From: VGDP01 sp964530335
Lineage (GTDB): Bacteria > Pseudomonadota > Alphaproteobacteria > SP197
Reading direction: 5' to 3'
Assembly (NCBI GenBank): GCA_964530335.1
Contig: CAZGYG010000001.1
Coordinates: 92,249 to 156,248 of the forward strand
DNA length: 64,000 nucleotides
Shown: in pieces, positions 8,368 through 18,374 of the stretch
How positions within the stretch are numbered: the stretch's first letter is position 1
How the letters are laid out: each line of letters begins with the position of its first letter
Made by a program: the position numbers and the translations under genes
The notes under the pieces: model-generated
The model's database searches: none
What the model saw: the letters and a program-made list of their open reading frames with translations, nothing else
Told to the model about the DNA's origin: nothing

Positions 8368-8403
8368 CGTACGGGTTGGCAGGGTTCTGAATAACCCCCC
8401 ATA

Positions 8404-8444
8404 GCGTCATTGCGAGGAGGCCGAAGGCCGACGCGGCAATACGG
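8404..8444. repeat. REP-like palindromic element
   Basis: GCGTCATTGCGAG, then GGCC-GAA-GGCC and ...GCAATACGG, form an imperfect palindrome. The outer arms are ATTGC/GCAAT and the inner hairpin is GGCC/GGCC with a GAA loop. Elements beginning GTCATTGCGAGGAG are widespread in alphaproteobacterial intergenic spaces. It lies between two convergent genes and could also act as a bidirectional terminator. Confidence 0.65.
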
Positions 8445-8474
8445 CGTTGACGGCTTATTCGAAACCGAGCGAGG

Positions 8475-10565
<2,091 letters not shown>

Positions 10566-10731
10566 GACGAAATCCTTTTATGGATGGGAGCTTGCCGGCC
10601 GAATCGCACCTTACCCCGAAGGTCGCGGCCGGACGTGACGGCGGAACATGCCAAAGATGTCTCGCCAACGCAACACGGCGGCCGTCGCGGCGCGCTTGCG
10701 ACTGTCCGAACCCCGTCGCTAGCGTGATCGC

Positions 10732-11484
10732 ATGACGAACATCCCCACCCCGCCCCTGGCGCGGCGTTGCCTCGCGCTTAGCGCCAGATTCGAAACCGGG
10801 CGCGCCGCGCCCGAATGCTTCGCGGCGTTGTCCGGGGACTTCGACGGCCAAGGCCTCGGCCTCGGCGCGCTGCAATGGAACATCGGGCGCGGCACGCTCC
10901 AGCCTCTGCTCGCGCGCATGGCGCGCGATCACCCAGCCGTATTCGACGCCGCGTTCGCCGACGGCGCGGCTCCGGTGCGCCGGATGCTGACCGGGTCGCG
11001 CGCGGAGCAACTGGCCTGGGCAAGATCGATTCAGTCGCCGCGCCACGTCATCGCCGAACCGTGGGCGGGCTGGCTGAAGGCGCTGGGGCGGACCGCCGAG
11101 TTTCAGGACATCCAGGTCGAAGCCGTGGCCGACCTGTTCAACGGCGCGGTGGCGCTCGCCCGCCACTATGGCCTGCGCAGCGAACGGGCGGTGGCTCTGA
11201 TGTTCGACATAAAGGTGCAGAACGGCTCGATCCCGGCCAGGGTCGAGGCCGCGATCCGGGCCGAATTCGCGGCGCTCGGCGGCCCGCCGGACGCCCTCGA
11301 CGCTGAGGTGTCGTTGCTGCGCGTCGTCGCCAATCGTCGCGCCGACGTTGCCGCGAAGCGTTGGCGCGACGACGTGCGGCGACGCAAGCTCGCCATCGCG
11401 GACGGCGCCGGAACCGTCCACGGGCATGTCGTCGACCTCGAGGCCGACTACGGCATCGGCCTGCGCCCGGCCGTGATCGGGTGA
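10732..11484 (+). CDS. hypothetical protein, possibly lysozyme-like
   Basis: 250 residues. No signal peptide or membrane segment. The N-terminal part has RFETG near residue 18, then GDFDGQGLGLGALQWNIGRG and TLQPLL at about 35-60. A glutamate early in a helix followed by an Asp-rich loop and a Gly-rich turn recalls lysozyme/GH46-chitosanase-type muramidases, and proteins with a 'GDFDGxGxSxGxLQWN' segment are found in phage- and secretion-associated cell-wall hydrolases. The remainder is helical and charged (RRADVAAKRWRDDVRRRK). It ends 7 bases from the convergent thiL. I do not recognise the family with certainty; the enzymatic role is an inference from one motif. Confidence 0.6.
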   Translation: MTNIPTPPLARRCLALSARFETGRAAPECFAALSGDFDGQGLGLGALQWNIGRGTLQPLLARMARDHPAVFDAAFADGAAPVRRMLTGSRAEQLAWARSIQSPRHVIAEPWAGWLKALGRTAEFQDIQVEAVADLFNGAVALARHYGLRSERAVALMFDIKVQNGSIPARVEAAIRAEFAALGGPPDALDAEVSLLRVVANRRADVAAKRWRDDVRRRKLAIADGAGTVHGHVVDLEADYGIGLRPAVIG

Positions 11485-11491
11485 CCGTGGT

Positions 11492-12448
11492 TCAGAAGTG
11501 GGTCCAGCCGGAGCTGGGCGGCGGCGGCACGGGCCGGTCCGCGGCGTCAACCAGGTCGATGCCGCGCCCCGCGCGCAACTCGCCGATCGGCGTCAGCCCG
11601 ATCCCGAGCCGTTCGCCGAGAGCCGTGACCGCGGCGTCGGGTGCGGTGAACAGCAGTTCGTAATCGTCGCCGCCGGCCAATGCCGCCGCCGTCGCCCCGG
11701 CGCCCACCTCTTGCGCGGCTGTCGACAGCGGCAGGCGATCGACCCGGATCCGGGCGCCGAGGCCGGAGGCCGCACAGACGTGACCGAGATCGGCGAGCAG
11801 GCCGTCGGAGACGTCGATCGCCGCGTGGGCCAGGCCGACCAGGCCCTGGCCCAGATCGATGCGGGGCGTCGGCAGCCGATAGCGCCCGACCAGGTAGTCG
11901 CGCGCCGAAGTGGAAAGCCGTGGCAATTCGCCGCGCAGTACGCGCAGGCCCAGCGCCGCGTCGCCCAGGGTGCCGGACACCCAGACCGTGTCGCCATCGC
12001 GCGCGCTGCCGCGGCGCAGCGCCATTCCCGGCGCGACGGTGCCCAGCGCCGTCAGCGACAGCACGGTCGGGCCATCGTGCGCCGTGGTGTCGCCGCCGAC
12101 CAGCGTGATGCCGAACGCCGCCTGATCGGTGGCAAGGCCCTCGGCGAACTTCGCCAGCCATGCGCGATCCACCGGACGGGCGAGCGTCAACCCCAGCAGG
12201 TAGGTCCACGGCCGGGCGCCCATGGCCGCGAGGTCGGAGAGGTTGACGCGCATGAGCTTGCGCGCGACCAGGTCCGCCGGGTCGTCGGCCAGGAAGTGCA
12301 CCCCGGCCGCCATGAGGTCCTTGGTGACGACGATCTCCCGCCCGGCCGGCGGCGCCAGCACCGCCGCGTCGTCCCGGAGCCCGAGCGCCCCGGGTTCGGC
12401 ACCGGCCAGCGGGGCGAACAGTCGGGCGATGGCCTCGAATTCGTCCAC
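11492..12448 (-). CDS. thiL: thiamine-monophosphate kinase
   Basis: 318 residues from GTG 12448, one base after the nusB stop. ThiL/PurM-type ATP-grasp-like fold: N-terminal MDEFEAIARLFAPLA, the Mg/ATP motif VVTKDLMAAGVHF, then LVGGDTTA and AAIDVSDGLLADLGH near residue 210. GGDDYELLF near 265 is a ThiL hallmark. It phosphorylates thiamine monophosphate to thiamine pyrophosphate in the cytosol. It follows nusB, as in many alphaproteobacteria, and closes the rib-nus-thi string before hppA. Confidence 0.95.
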   Translation of the reverse strand: MDEFEAIARLFAPLAGAEPGALGLRDDAAVLAPPAGREIVVTKDLMAAGVHFLADDPADLVARKLMRVNLSDLAAMGARPWTYLLGLTLARPVDRAWLAKFAEGLATDQAAFGITLVGGDTTAHDGPTVLSLTALGTVAPGMALRRGSARDGDTVWVSGTLGDAALGLRVLRGELPRLSTSARDYLVGRYRLPTPRIDLGQGLVGLAHAAIDVSDGLLADLGHVCAASGLGARIRVDRLPLSTAAQEVGAGATAAALAGGDDYELLFTAPDAAVTALGERLGIGLTPIGELRAGRGIDLVDAADRPVPPPPSSGWTHF

Positions 12449-12449
12449 C

Positions 12450-12953
12450 TCAGGCGCCCGGGGTTCCTTCCTCGGCCACGAATTCGTCGGGGCGAAGGGT
12501 GTGGGCCAGCCGATCGAGCACGGCGTTGACGAGCCCCGCCTCGGCCTTGCCGTAGAAGGCGTGCGCGAGATCGATGTACTCGTTGAGCACGGCGCGCGCC
12601 GGCACCTTGGGCCGCGCCAGGAGCTCGAAGGCGCCGGCGCGCAGGATCGCGCGCAGCACGTGTTCCATCCGCTCGAGGTGCCACTTGGGCGACAGCGCCG
12701 CGCCGATCATGGCGTCCAGGGCGTCCGAGCGTTCGGCGACGCCCTGCACGATCTCGGTCAGAACGAAGGGATCGGCGTCGAGCCTGCGCCCCTCCTCCAG
12801 GTCCGCGCCGGCCCCGCCGCGCGTCGCCGCCGCCAGCGCCTCGGCGGGCGAGGCCGCGCCCATGTCGATCTGATAGAGCGCCTGCACCGCCGCGAGCCGC
12901 GCGGCCGTGGCCTGGGCGCGCCGCGCCCCGTGCTGGCTCGCGGGCTCGGCCAC
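12450..12953 (-). CDS. nusB: transcription antitermination factor NusB
   Basis: 167 residues. The GTG start at 12953 overlaps the last base of the ribH stop (TAGTG). An all-helical NusB fold: ARLAAVQALYQIDMG at the N-terminus, then ILRAGAFELL and the signature VLNEYIDLAHAFYGK followed by LVNAVLDRLA. NusB pairs with NusE (S10) at boxA sites for rRNA antitermination. The ribH-nusB coupling is widely conserved in bacteria. Confidence 0.95.
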   Translation of the reverse strand: MAEPASQHGARRAQATAARLAAVQALYQIDMGAASPAEALAAATRGGAGADLEEGRRLDADPFVLTEIVQGVAERSDALDAMIGAALSPKWHLERMEHVLRAILRAGAFELLARPKVPARAVLNEYIDLAHAFYGKAEAGLVNAVLDRLAHTLRPDEFVAEEGTPGA

Positions 12954-13396
12954 TAGACGTTCCCCGCGCCGAGACGGCCGCGCAATTGGATCATCGCCAG
13001 GCAGGCGCGCGCCGCCTCGCCGCCCTTGTCCTTGCCCTTCGGGTCGGCGCGGGTACGCGCCTGCTTGTCGTTTTCGCACGTCAGCACACCGAAGCCGATG
13101 GCCGCCTGGTGGCGCACGGCCAGATCGTTGAGCCCGCGCGCCGCCTCGGCGCACACCAGGTCGTAGTGGCTGGTCTCGCCGCGGATGACGCAGCCAAGCG
13201 CGACGAACCCGTCGTAGCGCCCGCCCTCGATCGCCATGGCGACCGCGGCCGGCAGCTCGAACGCGCCCGGCACGATGACGTGATCGAAGGTCGCGCCGGC
13301 GGCCTTGAGCGCCGCCGACGCGCCGGCGACGAGCCGGTCGCCGATGTCGTCGTAATAGCGCGCCTCGACGATCAGCACGCGCGCACCCTTGGTCAT
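12953..13396 (-). CDS. ribH: 6,7-dimethyl-8-ribityllumazine synthase
   Basis: 147 residues from ATG 13396, overlapping the ribE stop (ATGA). Lumazine synthase features: ARYYDDI near residue 12, VPGAFELPAAV, then VALGCVIRGETSHYD with the catalytic His in the second half (ETSHYDLVC) and GFGVLTCEND. It condenses 3,4-dihydroxybutanone 4-phosphate with the ribitylaminouracil. The C-terminal tail has a Lys/Asp-rich insert (DPKGKDKGGEAA). The ribBA gene that normally supplies one substrate, and often sits between ribE and ribH in alphaproteobacteria, is absent here. Confidence 0.95.
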   Translation of the reverse strand: MTKGARVLIVEARYYDDIGDRLVAGASAALKAAGATFDHVIVPGAFELPAAVAMAIEGGRYDGFVALGCVIRGETSHYDLVCAEAARGLNDLAVRHQAAIGFGVLTCENDKQARTRADPKGKDKGGEAARACLAMIQLRGRLGAGNV

Positions 13397-14001
13397 ACCG
13401 GCTGCTCCCGGCCATTCCGTTGCGCAAGCCGCGCCACGTAGCGGGCCAACGGGTCGATCTCGATGTTGACCGGGTCGCCGACCCGGAGCTCGCCCAGGGT
13501 GGTGACGGCCAGGGTATGGGGGATCACGCCGACGCCGAAGCGATCGTCCCCGACCTCGGTCACGGTCAGCGAAACACCGTCCACGGCGACCGCGCCCTTC
13601 TCGGCGATGAACCGGGCAAGCTCCGCCGGCACCGTGAACGTCATTCGTATCGACTGCCCGTCGGGGCTGCGCGCCGCGAGCCGGCCGAGCCCGTCCACGT
13701 GGCCGCTCACCATGTGGCCGCCGAGCTCGTCGCCGAGGCGCAGCGAGCGTTCGAGGTTGACGCGCGAACCTTCCCGCCAGGCGCCGACCTTGGTGCGGTC
13801 GAGGGTCTCGTGCATGGCGTCGAAGGCGAGCCAGCCCGGCCCCTTGTCCACGACCGTCAGGCAGGCGCCCGAGCACGCGATCGACGCGCCGACGCCGATC
13901 GACGACGTATCGAACGACGTGCCGACGACGATGCGCGCGTCGACGCCACGGCGGTCGAGCGAGCGCACCTGACCCACTTCGGTGACGATGCCGGTGAACA
14001 T
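13393..14001 (-). CDS. ribE: riboflavin synthase alpha chain
   Basis: 202 residues from ATG 14001. Two lumazine-binding half-domains are visible: MFTGIVTEVGQV with GASIACSGACLTV, and GHMVSGHVDG with AVDGVSLTV. It performs the final dismutation of lumazine to riboflavin in the cytosol. The stop overlaps the ribH start by four bases, and the gene begins 10 bases after ribD. Length is normal for the family. Confidence 0.96.
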   Translation of the reverse strand: MFTGIVTEVGQVRSLDRRGVDARIVVGTSFDTSSIGVGASIACSGACLTVVDKGPGWLAFDAMHETLDRTKVGAWREGSRVNLERSLRLGDELGGHMVSGHVDGLGRLAARSPDGQSIRMTFTVPAELARFIAEKGAVAVDGVSLTVTEVGDDRFGVGVIPHTLAVTTLGELRVGDPVNIEIDPLARYVARLAQRNGREQPV

Positions 14002-14011
14002 GGCCGTTGTT

Positions 14012-15082
14012 CTAGGCCAGGGCGACCAACGTTTCCAGTAGGTCGCCCTCGAACCGGTCGATGCCGACGACGTGGAACCCGGGCGCATCGGCGATATCGT
14101 CCCGCTCCAGCGCGCCGATCGCCGGCCGCGCGTCGGCGCCGAGCAACCGGGGCGCGGCGAACCAGGCCAGGCGATCGACCAGCCCGGCCGCCACGAACGC
14201 GGTGGCCAGCGTCGTGCCGCCTTCGACCAGCAGCCGGGTGATGCCGCGCCGGCCAAGCGCCGCCACGGCCGCCGCGAGTTCCGGCCGACCATCCCGGCCC
14301 GCCGGAACCGCGATGATCTCCGCCCCGGCCTCGGCGAGTGCCTGGCCATCCGCGCCCTCGCGCGTGACGACCCACAACGGCGTCACCGCCGCCGTGCGTG
14401 CCAGCGTCGAGGTTCGCGGCAGGCGCAGCGCGCCGTCGAACACGACCCGCACCGGCGAGCGACCGGCGAGCCCAGGCAACCGGCAGGTCAGCGCGGGATC
14501 GTCGGCGAGCACGGTTCCGATGCCGACGGCCACGGCGTCGTAACTCGCGCGCAAGAGGTGCGCCTGCCTGCGCGCCGCCGCCCCGGTGATCCAGCGGCTG
14601 GCGCCGCCGCGCGTGGCGATGCGCCCGTCCAGCGTCGCGGCGATCTTGAGCGTCACCATGGGGCGCCCCGCCGTGCGCTGGAGCACGTAGCCCGCGTTGA
14701 GCTCGGTCGCGGCGTCGCGCTCGACCCCGGTGACCACCTCGATCCCGGCGGCGTCGAGGCGGGAAAGCCCCGCGCCATCGACCCGGCCGTCCGGGTCCGC
14801 CATGGCGACGACGGCGCGGGCGATGCCGGCGGCGATGAGCGCGTCGGCGCACGGCGGCGTCTGCCCGTGGTGAGCGCAGGGTTCGAGCGTGACGTAGGCG
14901 GTCGCGCCCCGCGCCGCCGCGCCGGCGCGCGAAAGCGCCTCGGTCTCGGCGTGGGGCCGGCCGCCGGGCTGTGTCCAGCCCCGGCCGACCACGCGCGTCC
15001 CGTGCGCCAGGATGCAGCCGACCGCCGGATTGGGCCAGACCCGCCCGAGCCCGCGCCGGCCGAGCCCTAGGGCTGCGCGCAT
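14012..15082 (-). CDS. ribD: bifunctional diaminohydroxyphosphoribosylaminopyrimidine deaminase / reductase RibD
   Basis: 356 residues from ATG 15082, chosen because no standard start exists between it and the nrdR stop at 15102. The N-terminal deaminase domain shows the zinc motif HAETEAL (about 50) and the PCxxxGxTPPC-type EPCAHHGQTPPC (about 74-85). The C-terminal RibD_C reductase domain begins VTLKIAATLDGRIA and has SRWITG and LLVEGGTTLATAF. It carries out the second and third steps of riboflavin synthesis. It lies 20 bases after nrdR and 10 bases before ribE. Confidence 0.96.
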   Translation of the reverse strand: MRAALGLGRRGLGRVWPNPAVGCILAHGTRVVGRGWTQPGGRPHAETEALSRAGAAARGATAYVTLEPCAHHGQTPPCADALIAAGIARAVVAMADPDGRVDGAGLSRLDAAGIEVVTGVERDAATELNAGYVLQRTAGRPMVTLKIAATLDGRIATRGGASRWITGAAARRQAHLLRASYDAVAVGIGTVLADDPALTCRLPGLAGRSPVRVVFDGALRLPRTSTLARTAAVTPLWVVTREGADGQALAEAGAEIIAVPAGRDGRPELAAAVAALGRRGITRLLVEGGTTLATAFVAAGLVDRLAWFAAPRLLGADARPAIGALERDDIADAPGFHVVGIDRFEGDLLETLVALA

Positions 15083-15101
15083 GTGCGCGCGGTCGAGCGC
15101 G

Positions 15102-15563
15102 CTAGGCGCCCCGCTTCGCACCGAGTCCACCGACGAAGTCCTCGAAGTCCTTGGCCTCGCGGAAGTTGCGGTAGACCGAGGCGAAGCGCACGTAGGCGAC
15201 CTGATCGAGCGAGGCGAGCGCATCCATCACCAACTCGCCGATCACCTGGCTCGGCACCTCGGGCTCGCCCAGGGTCTCGAGCTGTCGCTGGATGCTGTTG
15301 ACGAGGCGCTCGATGCGCTCGGGCTCGACCGGGCGCTTGCGCACGGCGATCTCGATCGAGCGCTGGAGCTTGTCGCGGTCGAACGGAACCCGCATGCCGT
15401 TCTTCTTCACGACGACGAGCTCGCGCAACTGGACCCGTTCGAAGGTCGTGAAGCGCGCGCCGCAACCGACGCAATGGCGCCGGCGCCGGATCGACGCGCC
15501 GTCATCGGACGGCCGGGAATCCTTCACCTGGGTGTCGTCGTGGCCGCAGAACGGGCAATGCAT
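15102..15563 (-). CDS. nrdR: transcriptional repressor NrdR
   Basis: 153 residues. The zinc ribbon uses Cys3/Cys6 and Cys31/Cys34 (MHCPFCGHDDTQVKDSRP and HCVGCGARFTTFE). An ATP-cone follows: VVVKKNGMRVPFDRDKLQRS, and ending near FREAKDFEDFV. It represses ribonucleotide reductase operons in response to dATP. The C-terminal tail after the cone is short, as usual. In many alphaproteobacteria glyA precedes nrdR; here rpiB does, 22 bases away. Confidence 0.97.
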   Translation of the reverse strand: MHCPFCGHDDTQVKDSRPSDDGASIRRRRHCVGCGARFTTFERVQLRELVVVKKNGMRVPFDRDKLQRSIEIAVRKRPVEPERIERLVNSIQRQLETLGEPEVPSQVIGELVMDALASLDQVAYVRFASVYRNFREAKDFEDFVGGLGAKRGA

Positions 15564-15585
15564 GGTGTCTCTCGACCGGTCCGGT

Positions 15586-16017
15586 TCAGGAAAACTTGGC
15601 CACGCGCCGGACGTGGCGTCCGCCTTCGAACGGCGTCGCCAGGAACACCCTTAGGCAATCCTTGGCAACCTCCTCGCCAATCAGGCGCGCCCCCAGGCAC
15701 AGCACGTTGGCATCGTTGTCCTTGCGCGTCAGCCGCGCCGACACGGCATCGTGGCAGGCCGCGGCGCGGACGGCGCGGAACCGGTTGGCCGCCATGCTCA
15801 TGCCGATGCCGGTGCCGCAGATCAGCACCCCCCGCTCGGCCCGCCCAGATTCGATCGCCCGGGCGACCCGTTCGGCGTAATCCGGATAATCGACCGAGGC
15901 CGTGTCGTTAGTTCCGAGATCCTCGACGACGCAGTTCAGGCTCTCCAGTTCCGACTTGAGAACGGTCTTGAGGCCGAATCCCGCGTGATCGCAGGCTATC
16001 GCCACTCGCACCGTCAC
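15586..16017 (-). CDS. rpiB: ribose-5-phosphate isomerase B
   Basis: 143 residues of the RpiB/LacAB family. Visible: VAIACDHAGFGLK at the N-terminus, VDYPDYAERVARAIESG, GVLICGTGIGMSMAANRF with the active-site Cys in LICGTG, and NVLCLGARLIGEEVA. It interconverts ribose 5-phosphate and ribulose 5-phosphate. It is the first gene of the minus-strand string, and no glyA lies between it and nrdR, unlike the common alphaproteobacterial order. Confidence 0.95.
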   Translation of the reverse strand: MTVRVAIACDHAGFGLKTVLKSELESLNCVVEDLGTNDTASVDYPDYAERVARAIESGRAERGVLICGTGIGMSMAANRFRAVRAAACHDAVSARLTRKDNDANVLCLGARLIGEEVAKDCLRVFLATPFEGGRHVRRVAKFS

Positions 16018-16184
16018 GCTCGCGATTCTCCGCTCTCGCCGCCCCGCCGTTACCTAGCATAGGAGTCCGGCGCGGGCCAGACGCGCGCGGCCGCGCCGGT
16101 ACCCGATCTTGGAGTTTCGCGCCACGGGCGCGAAGCCCGTGATCGGGCGTTCCCTTGGGCAGGTCGCCGGCGCGAGCAAATGTG

Positions 16185-16202
16185 TTGACATTCCATTGTC
16201 AA
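16185..16202. promoter_or_regulatory. -35 element embedded in a perfect inverted repeat upstream of the mucR-like gene
   Basis: TTGACA-TTCCAT-TGTCAA is a perfect 6-base inverted repeat with a 6-base spacer, and its left arm is a consensus -35 hexamer. A TAACAA at 16209-16214 could serve as the -10 region. A repressor bound here would block RNA polymerase, and Ros/MucR proteins are known to repress their own genes, so autoregulation is a reasonable inference. Confidence 0.55.
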
Positions 16203-16252
16203 AGTAGGTAACAAACACCTGTCGAATTCTGTTCTGTAGGGAGGAATGAAAC

Positions 16253-16684
16253 GTGGCTGACGACAACGACAAGAAAGTCTCGCCCAGCGAATTGCTGCAC
16301 ATGGTCGCCGACGTGGTTTCCGCGTACGTCAGCAACAACCAGGTCTTGGCCAATCAGCTGCCCGAGGTCATCCGATCGGTCTATTCATCGATCGCCGAAC
16401 AGCACGGTGGCCGGCGCGAGGACTCGCCCGAAGCGGGCAAGCCGGCGGTGCCGATTCGCAAGTCGATCACCCCGGAGTACCTCATCTGCCTGGAGGACGG
16501 CAAGAAACTGAAGATGCTCAAACGGCATCTTCGCACGTCCTTCAACCTGAGCCCGGAAGAATACCGGGTGAAATGGGGCCTGGGCGGCGATTATCCGATG
16601 GTCGCGCCGAACTACGCGAAGCAGCGTTCGGACTTCGCCAAGAAGATCGGGCTGGGGCGCAAGCGTCCGCGCGGCCGGAAGTAG
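16253..16684 (+). CDS. MucR/Ros-family transcriptional regulator
   Basis: 143 residues from GTG 16253, preceded by a strong RBS GGGAGG. The C-terminal half is typical MucR: SITPEYLICLEDGKKLKMLK, then EEYRVKWGL and DYPMVAPNYAKQR, ending KKIGLGRKRPRGRK. Zinc-finger ligands visible are Cys79, Asp82 and His92. The fourth position, where MucR has the second His (HLMTHYN), is Ser96 here (HLRTSFN). Ros-type homologues lacking zinc ligands are known and still fold and bind DNA, so function may be kept. Such proteins are global regulators of exopolysaccharide, motility and cell-cycle genes. Confidence 0.92.
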   Translation: MADDNDKKVSPSELLHMVADVVSAYVSNNQVLANQLPEVIRSVYSSIAEQHGGRREDSPEAGKPAVPIRKSITPEYLICLEDGKKLKMLKRHLRTSFNLSPEEYRVKWGLGGDYPMVAPNYAKQRSDFAKKIGLGRKRPRGRK

Positions 16685-16710
16685 CCGTTCCCCATCGGCG
16701 CCAACGGAAA

Positions 16711-16740
16711 GGGCCCGGCGGTGGTGACACCGCCGGGCCC
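16711..16740. terminator. perfect 13-bp hairpin between convergent genes
   Basis: GGGCCCGGCGGTG pairs perfectly with CACCGCCGGGCCC around a GTGA loop. It sits between the 3' ends of mucR and livK and probably ends transcription of both. The flanks are only weakly T-rich. Confidence 0.75.
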
Positions 16741-16758
16741 TGCCGTCTTGGCCGCAAG

Positions 16759-17880
16759 TTACATCGAGGGCGTCTCGGCGTACTCGCCCTTCGACCACAG
16801 GAACCAAACGTACTGGGAGTTGGACACGTCACCCTTGCCGTCGTAGGCCAGATTGCCGAGGACCGTATCGTAGGCCTTGCCGCGGATCGCCGCCGACACC
16901 GCCGCCGCATCGACCGATCCGGCCGCCTCGACCGCCGCCGCCCAGACCTGGAACGCGGCGTACGTGTAGAGAGTGTAGCCTTCAGGGTCGTAGCCATCGG
17001 CCGCGAACTTCGCGACGATGTCCTTGGACGAGTCCAGTTTGCGCGGGTCGGGCGCGAAGGTCATGATCGTGCCCTCGGCCGCTTCGCCCGCGATCGCCCA
17101 GAACTCGTTGGTGACGAGCGCGTCCTCGCTGATGAACTGGGCTTCGAGACCCTGCTCACGCGCCTGCCGGATCAGGTACCCGGCCTCGGTGTGGTAGAGG
17201 CCCGCGTAGATCGCGTCGATGTTCGCCGCCTTCATCTTGCTGACCAGGGCGGTGAAGTCGACGTCGCCCTGGTTGATCGCCTCGTACATGGCCTCCTGGA
17301 GGCCGTTGGCGTTCATCGCCTTCTTGGTCTCATCGGCGATGCCTTTGCCGTAGGTCGACTTGTCGTGGATGATCGCGACTGCCTTGCCGGCGTACTTCTC
17401 GGCGATGAACTTGCCGGCGACCAGGCCTTGCGCGTCGTCGCGGCCGCAGGTGCGGAACACGTGGATCCAGCCCTGGGCCGCCGCTTCCTCGGTCAGCGCC
17501 GGGTTGGTCGAGGCCGGGGTGATCTGCAGCACGTTGGCCTCGGCGTAAACCGCCGACGCCGGAATCGACGAGCTGGAGCAGAAATGCCCCGCGACGAACA
17601 CGACGCCCTTGGAAACGAAGTCGTTCGCGACCGCCGTGGCCTGCTTCGGATCGCAGGCGTCGTCGCCGATGCTCAGGACGAGCTGCTGACCCAGCACGCC
17701 GCCCGCGGCGTTGATGTCGGCGACGGCCATCTCGGCGCCGCGCCTCAGTTGCTCGCCGAACGACGCGTAGTCACCCGTCATCGGGCCGGCCGAGGCGACC
17801 AGAATGTCGGCCTTGGCCCCCGAACTTGCGAACAGGACCGCCGCCAGCGCGGCGGTCGCGGTAGCAAGAACTCTCCTCAT
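16759..17880 (-). CDS. livK: branched-chain amino acid ABC transporter, periplasmic binding protein
   Basis: 373 residues from ATG 17880, which follows a GGGAG RBS. A signal peptide (MRRVLATATAALAAVLFASS, AKA cleavage) is followed by DILVASAGPMTGDYASFGEQ, the typical start of type I periplasmic Leu/Ile/Val binding proteins. Domains continue as GVVFVAGHFCSSSSIPAS and FISEDALVTNEFW. As last gene of the liv operon, 136 bases downstream of the DUF6867 gene, it may also have its own promoter. The ligand (branched-chain amino acid, other amino acid or amide) cannot be told from sequence. Confidence 0.92.
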   Translation of the reverse strand: MRRVLATATAALAAVLFASSGAKADILVASAGPMTGDYASFGEQLRRGAEMAVADINAAGGVLGQQLVLSIGDDACDPKQATAVANDFVSKGVVFVAGHFCSSSSIPASAVYAEANVLQITPASTNPALTEEAAAQGWIHVFRTCGRDDAQGLVAGKFIAEKYAGKAVAIIHDKSTYGKGIADETKKAMNANGLQEAMYEAINQGDVDFTALVSKMKAANIDAIYAGLYHTEAGYLIRQAREQGLEAQFISEDALVTNEFWAIAGEAAEGTIMTFAPDPRKLDSSKDIVAKFAADGYDPEGYTLYTYAAFQVWAAAVEAAGSVDAAAVSAAIRGKAYDTVLGNLAYDGKGDVSNSQYVWFLWSKGEYAETPSM

Positions 17881-18015
17881 GGACGCTTCTCCCATAAGCA
17901 GCGCTTTATCGACGATCGCCGTTGCAGGCCGATCTAAAGGGCAGGGCACGCCGCATACCCCCACCCGTCATGGCACGGAGTCTAGCCCACCCGGTTTTCG
18001 GCTACAATCGGGCAG

Positions 18016-18357
18016 TTACGCCTTGTCGCGCCAGTTCAGGAGCCCGGCGCGCTCGTACAGCCAGGGGTACTGGGCAACCATCCTGTTGGCTTGAGTGACC
18101 CTCCGGGCAAGCAGGGCGACGGCCACGATCACCCCGGTATCGATCACCAATCCGGACAGCGACAGGCCATCGCCGCCGAACAGGGCGAAAATCAGGAACC
18201 GATCGACGACCCCGAGCATCGCTCCGTAGAAGATGCATAGCCAGGCCGGCCGCCATGTCACGCCGACCGCCCGGCCCATCATCAGCGCGGCGCCCCCGAA
18301 CAGAAAGAGGGTGACCCCGATGAACACGGCGAGCGAGGTTCCGAGCAGGCTTTCCAT
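18016..18357 (-). CDS. small membrane protein, DUF6867 family, in liv operon
   Basis: 113 residues with three predicted membrane segments (about 7-28, 38-60 and 66-86) and a conserved C-terminal part, QYPWLYERAGLLNWRDK. I recognise this as the small membrane protein (DUF6867) that recurs beside LivF/LivK in Rhizobiales and Rhodospirillales liv operons. Its function is unknown. Its constant position suggests an accessory subunit or assembly factor of the LivHM permease. It starts 17 bases after the livF stop and is surely co-transcribed. Confidence 0.8.
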   Translation of the reverse strand: MESLLGTSLAVFIGVTLFLFGGAALMMGRAVGVTWRPAWLCIFYGAMLGVVDRFLIFALFGGDGLSLSGLVIDTGVIVAVALLARRVTQANRMVAQYPWLYERAGLLNWRDKA

Positions 18358-18374
18358 GGCCGATCCCCCCCGCC

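Noticed and set aside
12953..15102. FMN riboswitch for the riboflavin genes
   Set aside because: Spacers between these genes are too short to hold the aptamer, and no conserved RFN blocks are visible upstream.
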